A stretch of 64,000 nt of DNA from Whitmania pigra. Taxonomy: Eukaryota; Annelida; Clitellata; Hirudinida; Haemopidae. Positions 23,630 through 36,200 of the stretch are shown piece by piece; the stretch's first letter is position 1, and each line of letters begins with the position of its first letter. A program made the translations under genes and the position numbers. The notes under the pieces were generated by a model. The model was given only the letters and a program-made list of their open reading frames with translations, made no database searches and had not been told where the DNA came from. The stretch spans positions 1,985,001 to 2,049,000 of the forward strand of contig JAJTWR010000263.1 of NCBI GenBank assembly GCA_021613335.1, in the 5' to 3' direction.

Positions 23630-25004
23630 CATACAATCAGTGTTGTGCAGTATCGAATTACATGTAATTCGTTACTGTAATTAATTACATTTTTTGGTAA
23701 TTTTTACTTGTAACAATTACAAAAAAAATTGTGTACTCTTACTTGTAACAAATTACTATTTTTGGTCATACTTTTAATTCGTTACCTTTTTGGCGCAAGA
23801 CGTTACAAAGTAACATAAATAACATTTTAAATTAGTTTAATTTATTTAAAAATTTAAATTCTAGATTGTTATTCTTTGGTTCGTTCGAGAACCTTCCCCT
23901 TCCCGATCATCGCTCATTTGTTATTGTGGTTATCGCCGGTCGTTTTTGTTTTAAATCGGAAATTGTTGATTAGTCATACCGAAGCTTTTTTAATATATAA
24001 TATTATATACATATAATAATATAAGATTTAATAAATCGTAGTATGGATTCATTTGAAACCATTTTTAGTGTCGTTAGCGAAGATAAGAGGAACAAGGGTG
24101 AAGATAGTCCGTGGCCGTATTTGAACAAAATGTTCAGATTTCAATCAAAGGAAAATCATATAAGTATGCATGCCTACTCTGCCCACAGAAACAAAAACTA
24201 CATGTTCAGCATATGAAGGTTCTTCATCTAACTTGAAGAAGCACGTGGAACGCATGCATCCAACAGAAGTTAAGGAATATGGGATATCTGTTGCCAACGA
24301 TTGTCAAGCTTGATGAGAAACTGGTAGCCAAAATAGCATCTTCTAATGCAGCAAAGATGGACGAGCTTTGAGCTCTCGTTCATCTGATGCTGACAGTATT
24401 GAAGACAGTTTCTTCAATTGCACAAAGTCAACTGATATTCTGATGCAGTATCTTCGAGACCGATCAGATGACATGAACATTATTACTGGAAGCGCTACCC
24501 TGAAGAATTTATTTATCCAGTTGAACACTCCTCTGCCAGCTAGTGCAGCTGTTGAACGTTTATTCAGCTCTGCTTGTATGACAAAGAACAGCTGAAGGAC
24601 CATAATGAGTGACAAACTATTCGAGGACTTAGTTATGTTAAAAATTAACAAAAATTGTGATTGTAATGTAATAAATAATAAAAACACCAAAAGAATGCAT
24701 TAGTTCAAATGTTATTACTTAATGACTGTTAGTACTAGCAGTTAATACCAGTAATTGTTTTAACGATAAGAGAAACAATTCCTTTTAAATAATACGGAAT
24801 GATGTATGATCACAATAATGGCGGCATCAAAGTTACTTGTAATTTTTACTTAAAAGTAGCTTTTAGACGCTGTAACTTTTAACTTTTACTTGAGTAAATT
24901 TTTGAGACAATACTCTTACTTATACTTAAGTAGCTTTTTGAGCTATTACTTTTACTTGTAACTAGTTACCGAAATGAGGTAATTTTTACAACACTGCATA
25001 CAAT
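23630..25004 (+). mobile_element. Internally deleted hAT transposon with TIRs and 8-bp target duplication
   Basis: The element spans 23638-24996. It begins CAGTGTTGT and ends ACAACACTG, a perfect 9-bp inverted repeat, and both ends continue into subterminal arrays of gtaattacttgtaac-type motifs. It is flanked on both sides by the identical 8 bp catacaat (23630-23637 and 24997-25004), the hAT signature. Inside are only the two ends of a transposase gene. The copy is about 1.36 kb, against roughly 2.5-4 kb for autonomous hATs, so the middle was lost. It could move only with help from a full copy. The perfect target duplication implies it is not very old. Confidence 0.93.
24043..24655 (+). pseudogene. 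hAT transposase remnant (BED finger plus dimerisation tail)
   Basis: From the Met at 24043 the frame reads through SPWPYLNKMFRFQSKEN; after a frameshift comes a BED-type finger segment (KYACLLCPQKQ, then SSNLKKHVERMHP). The catalytic core (the RNase H fold Asp residues) is absent. The 3' part from about 24480 encodes the hAT dimerisation domain: LNTPLPASAAVERLFSSA, and after a stop, MSDKLFEDLVMLKIN. Several frameshifts and stops make it non-functional. The gene lies in the same direction as the element it sits in. Confidence 0.88.
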
Positions 25005-27200
25005 CGCATCGCAAGGGGGGGGGGAGGGGTATCCTGAAATACTGGCGTTCGTTTTCAGATCACTGACATTATTTTTACAAGAGTCAAGAGCACTTGATGA
25101 AAGATTTGTTAAAGATGCTGAAAGGAGAAGAAATAGATGAGGTTCTTGTTGAAATATGATTTTTAATTATCTCACCACTTCAATGATTAGACTATAAAGT
25201 CCTTAATCTATCTTTACTAAATTCTTATCCTCAGGTCACAGAGGAAAAATTATATTTTTCCGTTAATAGCTACTCCTAGGTTCCGTAATGATCTGGATGC
25301 TGCAAATATCGCATTATTCACAACTTTCGTATTTCAAAATAAAATGTTGGTTTGTATAATTTTACAATCTATTGTGCTTCTTTGAATTGTAATTGTAAAC
25401 GAAATTGCAATGACATATGTTCCACTCTTGTATTAAGTTGATGGTGTAAATGAGACTGTTGTTAGATTGGCCTGAAAAACGTAATTGGAGTGAAGATATC
25501 GGGCGCATTCGACTAAAAGGGCAAAAATGGATAAAAAGGAGAAAAAGTAATAATGTCTTTCATAGGTTCATGTTTCAAACAATACATTGTTGGTGTACAA
25601 ACTGATCTTAATTATCAATATCGAACTACTTTCTCTAGTTTCTAAGTCCAGATAAAGTATCACCATTTCCTTGCCCAACTGTTACTACTACCTTGCTTTA
25701 ATTGATTTGTTATTTAAAACTCAGTTTTAAAGACTTTTTTGTTTCTTGATAAGGTAATGATAATAGTGTAAGTGGAATAATAAGTAATTACAGTTAATTT
25801 TAACATGAAGATAAAGATTTTTTAAGTAGTAGAACGCATACAGCACACAATCTACAACTTCATGATTTTTAAGACTTGGAATTTTAAATTTCAAGTCGAT
25901 AACAATTTGTGATACGAGCCACGTTTTGGAGTTTTCATGCTTTACAGGGACTTGGATGATTCTTTGAGACTAATGAGGACTTTGATTAAAATCGGTGACG
26001 AGAACTCATTAACTATATTAAAGCTGGTCAGAAATGGTGTTCAATTTCATTAGATGATATTCTGTCAATGCAATTTTAGTGACTTATTATTTACTGTGGA
26101 AGCCCCGAAGTACGAATTGTGTAGACACGTTTATGTCGGCAACTTGATTTTTGTAGTCCTTAATGCAATTAAGAGTTGCTGGTAGATTACGATATAAGGA
26201 GAAGGTAGTAGAGAAAACGCGGCTCTCAGATGAATATGCAATCACGTTATCGTGTTTCATACGTATTACTTACTTTTATTATTGCCTGATAATTGTGAAA
26301 AAGGAACGTCTGAAATATTTCTCGGACTGATGTTCCAAACTGCTTTTTTGTCTGCATTCGTAGATTTGTGCACGTAGCACTTGCATCAAATCTGTCGCTT
26401 GAATGAAACCATTTGAAAATATTTTAACTTAAAAGTGAAACTGGTATCGCTGGTTACGGTCGTTATAAATAACGTAACAATTAATGTGGTGCTTTGCATC
26501 AATATCTTGTATTGATATATGTTAAATATGTTTTTATTGTACTAATATTAGAAGTAGTGTTAATTAATTAGGCTTAGAATAACTTTAATGTGGAAGAATA
26601 TAATAACCCAATATTAGGGAACATTAGAGTAACTTCAATATTAAGTTGCAATTGTAATTCGAAGATAATTAATTAAATGTTGATTTATTTCGAGATGAAT
26701 TACAGCCAGATTTAGACATTTGAATCATTTGACGATTGTGATTTTGTGAATGACGCAACTCTTCCACCTCTTAAGAACTTATATTTTCAAATTTTAAAGC
26801 TGAACACGAATTGTCGCATTTCGAAAAGGAGAAAAATTTTGTGAAATTATTTCTCAAAAATCTTTTAAAAGCAGCTTTAAACACTCAAATAAAGCTATCA
26901 AAAGTGATTCTAAACTCCATTCCTAAAGCACACTGCAAGAAACGTTGAAAATTCAAGAAGGCACATGAATCAGCGTATTCAACGTTGGAACAAATATGGC
27001 TCAGAATTAATCATTTAAAAATTAAAATGAATAAAATATATTCCAATACAGGATTTCAAGAATCAAACCTACTCCTTAAAGGTTACAGGCCTAATGGTGA
27101 CATCGATATTCATGAGTTGTAGGAGGAATTCATTCTCGTGCAATAAATCATTTTTGTGAATGACTAAAAAAAATATGGATTGTGAGAAAATGTTGCTCGA
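25005..27200. other. Gene-free AT-rich stretch
   Basis: Beyond the hAT element there is a short G-run (about 25013-25027). The rest shows no coding exon, RNA gene or identifiable repeat. Confidence 0.5.
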
Positions 27201-28518
27201 CTAACAAATGCGTACATTGGACTTTTTGATTTGACGAACTGCCAATATTCCTCCAACCAGGAAGAAAACGACTGACAGTGAGGCAATTCCATATGACCAG
27301 GACAGACTGTGGTGGGCTGGCAGCATGACCCCCAGCACTATCAACCCACTGAGAGCGAGCCCACCTTTAAATTAATTGATTAATCAATAATTTCATCATT
27401 TAATAATAATTTTCATTTTAAACTTTTTATGGTATAATTGGCACAATTTCATCTTATCATTGCCTTTGAAATAAGAAAACAACGTTTTCTGAAATGTTTG
27501 GATTATCTGAGTTTTAGAAAATATCCACATCTGGTTGAATGATGGTTGATTGATGTCAGGGATGGACGAATGAAAAAGAAATGGATGGATAGATGAATGG
27601 GCGGATGGGTAAATAAGACACGTGAAAGAAAATATCCGGAGAAATTATCAAACTTCTCTCAAAGATTTATCGACAAACATTCCTATTTCGCAAATTTTTT
27701 CTCAACAGCTGGAGTACGATAAACAATTCCTCACTGGCTAAGAAAGCAAGAAAGGCCAGAGTAATCAGTGTGAGGTTCTTGCTGGCCTTGTTTGCGCTCA
27801 GGTAAATGACCCCTAGTATGAAGCACAACACCAAACCAAACAACGTTGAAGAAAACAGAACCTGACTTGCGAGGAACCAAGCTGAAATAACGTAAAAAAC
27901 AAATCGAATTAAATCTCTTTGTGAAATTTTGTTATGACTATTCACTGAAAAATTGTTATTGTTAGCGTGTTGATATCAACTCGTTTAAAAGGTAATTTTA
28001 GGCACAATTATCGTTAAATTATTTCAGTGATTGATGCAAATTTGGTCTCATTACGAAGTTCTTTTCAATACCAAGGTACGGCTTTTGCAGATGAAGATGT
28101 TCGATTCCAAAGTACAAACTTGCATCATAACGCATCTGAAGAAGCTAATATTATAACTACATTTTCAGGTTTATTAAACTGAATAAAATAAAAATAAATT
28201 ACAAATCATTTGAATAGTATTTAATTCATAAATATTCCATAAGGAATTTAGCATATTAATCATCGCTTCGTAAGCTGGCATAATTTTATCCCGCAATTAC
28301 CGACCTGAATCAGAGAATCTGGAAGGAACAGAGCTGCAGGTTTGCCAAAGTCCAGTCTGGATTGAATGAGTGTTGTTGGAGGAGACAATCCACGATGTTG
28401 TGACAAATGCCTCCCAATAAAGGAAGAGTCCAATGGCCAAGCAACTGAACATGGCTCCTGTGAGTCCAATGAAACTGATGTTGTGGACTGCCGGAGCGCC
28501 TGGGTCTGATGTGGCCAT
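27201..28518 (-). CDS. Claudin/PMP22-family four-pass membrane protein
   Basis: Three exons (28305-28518, 27735-27881, 27201-27364), both junctions in phase 1, give a closed 174-residue protein. Four hydrophobic segments are visible: FIGLTGAMFSCLAIGLFLYW, FLASQVLFSSTLFGLVLCF, the stretch across exons 2-3 (LITLAFLAFLASGLALSGLI), and IASLSVVFFLVGGILAV. The first extracellular loop carries the family signature W(x)n-GLW-xx-C (SWIVSS... TGLWQTC). The second Cys expected 8-10 residues later is absent, so the loop disulphide of true claudins cannot form within this loop. The short cytoplasmic tail is basic. It probably acts in cell contact or membrane organisation; it is closer in layout to invertebrate claudin-like or PMP22/EMP proteins than to vertebrate claudins. 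No PDZ-binding tail is evident. Confidence 0.8.
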
Positions 28519-30470
28519 GCTGGCTGATTGGTGGATGTTATTCTGGGGTTAAACGTTCCAAATTATGAATTTTTAATTAGAGAGGTTTAATCAAAGCCAC
28601 ACTTAATTTTGTAGCAATCGACGCAAGCCTCTTTTAACTGCACTAATAAAACTCGATTCAATAATCAACATAAAATATAATTCAAACGAGACAGTTTGTA
28701 GAGATTACATTTACATATTTATTGAAAATATCTTAAAATTATTGAATTTTAAACTATTGAAAAACTATCATTTCAATATATCATTTCATAATATTCAGTA
28801 TTATAATTAGAACTCAGTTATAATTTATCACATTTAATTTGTCATGTAAAACATACTTCTAAACAAGACAAGACGAGCAAAACCACAAACTCTCAGAAAA
28901 TCCTGCTTGTAGAATGAAGAACAAACAGGCCCCAAATGATGCAGGCTGCTGAAGCTGATAAGAAACTTGGGTGGAAACTCGATGCATGGAAATGGGGTCT
29001 CCTCTCCTATCTTCTCTTTTCTCCCCAATACAACTCGAGGCTAATAATAGGAATAATAATAATATCATCATCATAGCAATAATAATATCATCATCATCAC
29101 ATAACCAAGGTTGATAATAATAAAGTTAATGGTTTTCTAGCTCTTATTATTGTATAACAGATTGAACAAGTGAGTGTTAATGCCTGAACTATTCATGTTA
29201 TTTAAATATTTAAACAAGTTATTTAAATTCATTTAATTTCACACACAACTTTCACAAATCGATGATGCTCGAGTTAATGTCTTGAAGCGTGCGGGTACAA
29301 ACAGACCTGCTTTCACACGCATAAAACTTCAACCGTACATCTACACATTTTTCCTTCATTGTCTGATAATCTTGTGTTGGAATCTCACACTCACTCATTA
29401 CAATTAAGCCCATAAATTATTGAGTAGTATAAGATATGTTAATGAAGTCTGCAAATTATAATAGGCAAATCATGCAATTGATCCACATCTTCGAGCCAAA
29501 CAAAATATTTTTTAGAATATTTTCAAAAATATTATTTCAATTCATTTAATATTTTTCATCGATAAATTCAAAGTCCTGCTATAATTTATTTATTTTTATT
29601 TAGAACAATTCATCAATTGGCTGACTAATCTTGAGTTGATTTCAAGAAGCATTTGCGAAGGCAGGTGACTTTAACGTGTTTGTCAACAATTGTTTCATCC
29701 CGCTCTTTGTCTGCTTCCTTAAACATTTTTTACTCCCAGTTTCTTTTTCAAAGAATTTGATGTTCTTAATGAATTTGTCGCTTGTATTACTCCAATTCTA
29801 CCAACAATTAGGTAATCGCAAAAATAACGGAAATTGAAAAGTCCTTGGGGTAAAAAAAGGCAACGATGAGATAGTGATTCACTTTTAAACATTCAAATGT
29901 TTGTCGATTAATGAAGTGTTAAAATATTAGATGGTAATCAGTTTATGCGATACAACAGTAATAATAGTCATAATTATATAATAGATATAATATTGTAGCA
30001 TAATAGATGTGATAGTATGATAGTTATAATAGTAATAATAATAGCAATAATAATATTATATTAAATATATACCCTACGTGCATACGCTTAGAAGCCGAAT
30101 CTGTTTATTCGCAGAATCTCTCCCCCGGCCTGAAGAAGTAAAAAAACAAGTTAAAAATCGCTGCTTGTTAGTCATAAGTGAAATGAATCGTTCTCAACTT
30201 TCAGCCATCCATGAATAAGATCCCAGGATAATTAGACTCCAGAATTAACATCTAAAAATATATTATTAATTAAGAAATTATTTTCAGTTTAATTAGAATA
30301 ATAATATAACTTGCTGTTAATGACAGGATTTTAACACATCTCTCGCCAAGTTTCCGTTGAATTTCAAATACAATGTGACGTCACGATGTTTACGGATTGG
30401 AACGATTTGTCTATTTACTACGTGATGAAGATTTTAGTTCTTGGGTGATTAGCAATTCTTTGGTCGACAA
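28519..30470. other. Gap between the claudin-like gene and the next plus-strand gene
   Basis: AT-rich with ATA/ATC microsatellite pieces near 29045-29100 and 29945-30060. A minus-strand frame at 28859-29074 begins with a hydrophobic, signal-like stretch but has no acceptor, homology or GC rise, so no gene is called. Confidence 0.45.
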
Positions 30471-32632
30471 TGGATTTTTTGGAAGAAGAGAAACCTGTTC
30501 TGGATCCAAAACGATTGAAGGTGATAGCAGAAGCGAAGACATTCATTAACTTCCTTCTGAGACATGTAGCCATGATGACCTTCAGGTATTTAACTAGAGA
30601 CTCTTAGTGATTTTATGCAATTTTTATAGTTTATTAAATGTAATTTTTATGAAAATTTCCATCGAGTAATTGCTCTGACTTTCAGGTTCAACCTTTTCTT
30701 TCACACGCGCCTGGTTGAATTTTCACAAGCCATGCAGTTGGCCGAAGAGTGGCACTTGTTGGAGATGGAAAACAAACGTGCCAAAAGTGGAAAGAAGAAG
30801 AAAAAGGAGCCCGAAGCCCCTCCCGTACCACCCGCGGGTGTTTCCTCCTCGCACGAAACGGTTTCAGTCGTCACGGCAGAAGAACTCAGCCATAGAATGT
30901 CTAACTTTAAGGAAATCAGTGAAGCAGCCGTTTATTTGTCAGAGCACAACGTAGCCTCAGTTGGAGCTTTGACGGAGCTTCTCGATTTGTTCGGTCGAAT
31001 GCGAGGTCTCCTCCTCATAGCAGGAAACCTGGTGTCTCTGCTTACGAAAAACTTCAGCGAAGAATCCGAAAAGATGGAGGACGTGACGTATTACCTCAAC
31101 CATTGGACAGGTTTCTGTGCCCGCTTGTTCAACTGCCACATACACAGATATCCCACCAACCAACTCCCCTCAAACCTGACACCCCCTGAGGTTCAGTTCA
31201 TTGTTTGGCCTCTCGCCGTTAGGACGGCCATTTATTGTGCCACACAAATGATAAAGGCTGGTTGAATAATGAATATCATTAGTTAATAAATGTATTTTAT
31301 CTTACCTTAGCTAATAATAAATTGTTATTAATTAACACTAGCATTATTAGTTCATACAGAAATGAGCATTAAAATGATGTCCTACCTATGCTCTCAAGAT
31401 TATAATTAATATCATTTTAATAGTAAAATAAGTTAGTAATGATGATTAATTTTATGTTGCAAGGACGTGTCCGTCGTCATTGATATGGATCTGAGTGAAC
31501 TCAGCGCTCTGAGCTTCAATGCCTTTCTACGAGCAGAAGAAATGATGACCATGAAGAATATTCTAGTCTACTTTGAAGCCAAACACAAAAACATGTTCAG
31601 TCCCTACATGAAAGGTTGGCTTTGAAATATTGCAGTAGATCTGTGTACACGCTAGAGATTTTTGTGTGAAGTGCTGTTGCCGTATTATTGTGGTGTAAGA
31701 AATGTGATGCTTGGAAATGTATCGAAAGACAAAGACCATCCTGAGAAACAACGGGGAGTGAATCCTACGAGAGTTGAATCAGCACATTTTGAATCATCAA
31801 CTTCTCATCTGTTTCGGATGGAAGTTTTTATTTTTACTGCCGTCAAACGCTATCAATGAATATTAAACTCAGACCACCATCTTGTTTTAGTTGAAAATGG
31901 TCATCTATTATGCCAGAACAAGTTCTGTTCCCATGGCATGTGACATTTGAATCGATGAATGAAATATGAACTCAGGAATTTAAACATTCTTTAAAGATTT
32001 TGGGGATCAAAGAACTAAATTCATTCAAAAGACTTCGGTTGAAAGTATTTACTTGTCATCCGATTACATTAGCGTCGTAATCCGGTTTATTTTCTGAGAA
32101 GATATAAATTTCAACTTTTATCAACATTTTCTGACCACAGTTTCATATCCGATTTTAGCAGAGCTTAGCTACACTAATGCCTATATATGATCAATGTTCA
32201 CGAAATGTTTCATAATTGAGTAGTTAATTAGTTAATGGATAAATTAAGTGATGGATGGTCGACATAGGCACAGCTGCTACTCGGACGTCTTCATTTAAGA
32301 CTCGTAACAAACCAACATATCTATCTAATCTTGTTAAGGTGAATCATTATTGATTATCTGTTCTCGTATTAAACTTTACAATAAGTTAATGAGTGTTTCT
32401 TTGCAGTCCCTGATGTCGGACATCAAGAAAAGCTACCTAAGGTCGATCCCGCCTTGGAGCCATACACGGAACCGATAACCATGGACAGTGAGTTTTGTAG
32501 ATGCAGGCGTTTAATTCGCAATTAATTGTTTTCTAATTTATTTTGAATGAAGCTATTTTGCTCAACTTTCCGCACGAAATTCCTACCGACACCGTCAAAA
32601 AGGACAAGAAAGGAAAGGCTAAAAAGAAATGA
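30471..32632 (+). CDS. Unrecognised multi-exon protein with Lys-rich tail
   Basis: Exons: 30471-30584 (MDFLEEEKPV...), 30686 to about 31254, 31464-31614, 32407-32491, and about 32555-32632, ending GKAKKK-stop. The first intron and the last two junctions keep phase. The donor after exon 2 is unclear: the frame runs to a TGA at 31263, and a phase-0 exit at ATAAAG would need a GC-type donor. The protein, about 320 residues, is largely helical (FINFLLRHVAMMTFRF, LTELLDLFGRMRGLLLIAG, VTYYLNHWTGFC), with a KKKKKE block near residue 60. No domain is recognised. The Lys-rich linker and tail are common in axonemal proteins, which is only a hint. An AATAAA lies at 32680-32685, 48 bp after the stop. Confidence 0.7.
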
Positions 32633-32679
32633 AAGCGGTGATTCCCGCAATCAAGTAGACGAAGGGTTAAAAATTTCTC

Positions 32680-32685
32680 AATAAA
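32680..32685 (+). terminator. Polyadenylation signal AATAAA
   Basis: AATAAA 48 bp downstream of the TGA at 32630-32632, at the usual place for cleavage and polyadenylation of the preceding gene. Confidence 0.7.
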
Positions 32686-32689
32686 GCTT

Positions 32690-33266
32690 TGTACGATCGG
32701 CTTCTTAGGAACTCAGTGATTTGCATGGTGTCACAAGGCCTCAAGTAAATCGTTTCTCTAATTGAAGGCGGCAACCTACCCCGATATCCCAATAAAAAAA
32801 CATCAAAAATCGAAAAATTACAAATTAAAGCTTTTAGAACCTAAGCATAAAAACGTTTTAAGCGAATAAAAATGACGCTTAATTTCAATAATTAATAAAC
32901 ACAGCCAAAGTGAATGAAATCTATCCCACCGTAAGACTTAAGAAGCGGTTAAGACGACCAGAATCTGTACCACTGTACTACCACTTTGTTCATTAATCAG
33001 TGATTGATTCCTCACTTCAACTCAAGTCTGATTCAATCAGAAATTTAAATAATTCCAATCGCAACAATAAATAGCTTCAACTGCCAAGGATTTTTCGTCA
33101 CGAAAATATTGCATTCATACGGAGATACAGAAGAACAACTCAAAGCTCACTAACATTAACAAATATGAAGTAATAATCTGTACCACACTGATGTAATCAA
33201 TTGAATTCCTGATAGTTTTAAATAAAAGAATCAAATTTGAAGAACAATTAAATTGAACAGAAAATA
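32690..33266. other. Convergent intergenic gap
   Basis: Short AT-rich gap between the 3' ends of two convergent genes (the unrecognised plus-strand gene and VPS54). It should hold the VPS54 3' untranslated region. Nothing else is seen. Confidence 0.5.
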
Positions 33267-36200
33267 TTATGCCAAAATGTCTTCCAAATCCATTGAGAAG
33301 TCTTTGAAACCAGGCAGGGCCTGAACTCCGCCGACGTAGAACTTCAAATCGGCTTCGATTGAATTCAATTGGCCGAGAGAGTCTTTTGAAAAATTCAGGA
33401 CGTTCAGTTGCCTTTTGAAGTTTCGAGCAAAATTGAGGTGGAACTGCCTGAGAATGCTTTCTACTTGTTCTTCGGGAAGGAGGTCGGAGATTGCCTCGTA
33501 GAAGCGCGTCGTCTGCTTCAGAAGGAGCTCGAACGTTTGAGATGGCGGCGTGAACTTGACTTCGTACTGAATTAATAAAATGCTAATTACTCCCTCTAGT
33601 AAAATGTTAATAAGCAACATCTTAGTAAGGCACTATAATTTACAATTAGATTTAAGCAAAGAAATTGAACCCATATTATTGTGTAATGCTTGCATGCATA
33701 AATGAGATAAATAAATGGTGAATTTAAAAGTACATGAACAAACTTTGTTTAAAATGCCCTGTAATACTGTATCCATGATGGAGACCAACTTCACAGATAT
33801 TTCTGCAATATGATCTCTATAGTCCTATTTCAAATAAAATTGTTGAAATCATGACAAGCATAAATTATTATACAAGTTCAACTCATTATTATTTATTGTC
33901 ATCATCATCATCATCACCATCATCATCATTTTCATTATCATTAATAGTTATTAGCATCACATGATCCACAACCTTGTAAAGATGTTCAAAGTGCTTGATC
34001 ATGTTCAGCTGCTTGCTGTGCAGCCTCTTGTAAAAGTGAGATTTGACCAACGGAAAGTAAGACATCATCAGCTGAAGACATCTTGAAGCAAGACCTGTTT
34101 TATGGTAATGATTCTCATGCAAACAATGGTCTGGTCATTTTATGAGAATTATTACTGAATTGAATAACTGATATTATGTTTCAATTTGAAATCATACCTA
34201 GATTGCGTGTGCTGATGGTTTTGAGGCCGACAAGATGGAGGGCACCAGCACCAAGGATCAGCTGACATGTCCTTGAGTTGAAGGTCTGCATAGACAAATA
34301 GACTAATGAGGATCAAATATTATTTATCAATTTTATGCATAGACAAACAAGCTAATGAGAGTCAAATATTATTTACAAAAGAATTTTCAAAAGAAGATGT
34401 GTAACCTCAGAGTTGAATAAATTGTTAATTATCATAATTTGCATAATGCATAAATAAACACTCCATAGATGTACTGCCAAATTAACAATTTTATCTGTAT
34501 TTTACCTTAAACTATGTTGGATGACATGTAATTGTTAACCATCAGTAGAAACAACTAGTAATGATATTGAATCAAAACAAAATATCGGATAAAACAATCA
34601 ATAATGATATGGAATTAATACAAAATATCAGATAAAACAATTAATAATGATATAAAACTATTAAAAAATATCAAAGGTTGTAATAAGAAACCTTCAACAA
34701 CTCCACAAGTCTGTTCAGTATTTCGGGAGCAGCACATGGTAGCTTGTCGACAAACTCGCAATATTCAATGACCAGTTTTAGCAGGATGAGGGCCGTCCTT
34801 AGAAATTAAGTTTAAATATTCGTTAAAAATACCTAACTACGATGTCGTGACAATTATGTTAATTAATGCAGATTAACGAGACGCACCCGACGACAACATA
34901 TTTTTCACCGTTTGCAAACAAGTACTCCTGCGATCTGCCTGCAAGTTGCAAATACAATAAATTTTCATTTTAAATACTTTGGAGAACATTTAATATATAC
35001 AAAACCATGAATTCTTAATAAAAATGATTTTGGGAAAACCTGAATCAAGTCTTTTTGAAGGAAGGGAGAGTTGTCCTTTAAATTAAAACAACTGCTGTTA
35101 AACAAACGTAATTTAATAACAAGTTAACAACTGCTGTTAAACAAACGTAATTTAATAACAAGTTAACAACTGCTGTTAAACAAACGTAATTTAATAACAA
35201 GTTAACAACTGCTGTTAAACAAACGTAATTTAATAACAAGTTAACAACTGCTGTTAAACAAACGTAATTTAATAACATTAAATTAAATAATAACAAATTA
35301 ACACCAGCAGATTATTAAGATGAAGAAATGTTACTGACCAGTCTGTTGAATGTGGTCAACAAGATCTTGAAACTCACAAGGAACATCAGCTTGCTTCCAC
35401 CTCTCGTGATCCAAAATTAGGCTGAATTGGAAAAATTTTAATAATTAATTAAAAATAACAATATTTAAATTAAATACCATTAATTTATTAAAAATAAAAA
35501 AAGTTTAAAAAATATTTTTTAAGCACAAAAATAGTTCGAGATTGATTTCAAGCATCGATCACTAACCACAACTTGCTCTTTCTTTCGTCGTGAAATTTGT
35601 TGATTAGTTTGCTCGTCTAAAAATACCATGCAAATTAAGCAAGCAATGAGTGAATAAATTAATTCATTAGGTCAACAGGGACACTGACAGAGTAATTATT
35701 TTAAAATATTTTATATCCGCATATCAATAAAATATAATATAATGTAATAATATTGACATTAATAATGATAACGTTATTAATAATGATGATATTGATAATA
35801 ATTATGATATTGATAATAATAATAACATTATTAACAATAATAATTATATTGATAATAATAATGATATCAATAATAATAGTAATGACATTAATAATAAAAA
35901 TGATATTGATAATAATAATAAGAAAATATTATCCTCTCTGCGCACCTGGTTCAGCAAGGTGCCTCTGAGAAGAGAGCTCCTCCTGCCACAAATTCGTTCA
36001 GTTTGCGAACCAAACCACTCGATGTGTTCTGACAGTTCCAAGAATTCGGTCATCGACAAGTTGTCCAAGAAGCCATCCTGTAATTTTCAGGTGTAAAATC
36101 TGTTTACATTATTTAAGCATTTAATTTATAAATTGAAAAAAAAATATTGGTGCTCTAAATAATGTCTACATTCATTTGTTTCTTAACAGCAATAAAATGG

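Noticed and set aside
28859..29074. Minus-strand frame with signal-peptide-like start
   Set aside because: Hydrophobic text comes from ATT/ATC repeats; two frames are equally open and no exon structure fits.
35078..35296. Possible CRISPR array or repeat protein at the 39-bp repeat
   Set aside because: Units are directly adjacent with no spacers, and it lies inside an intron of an animal gene.
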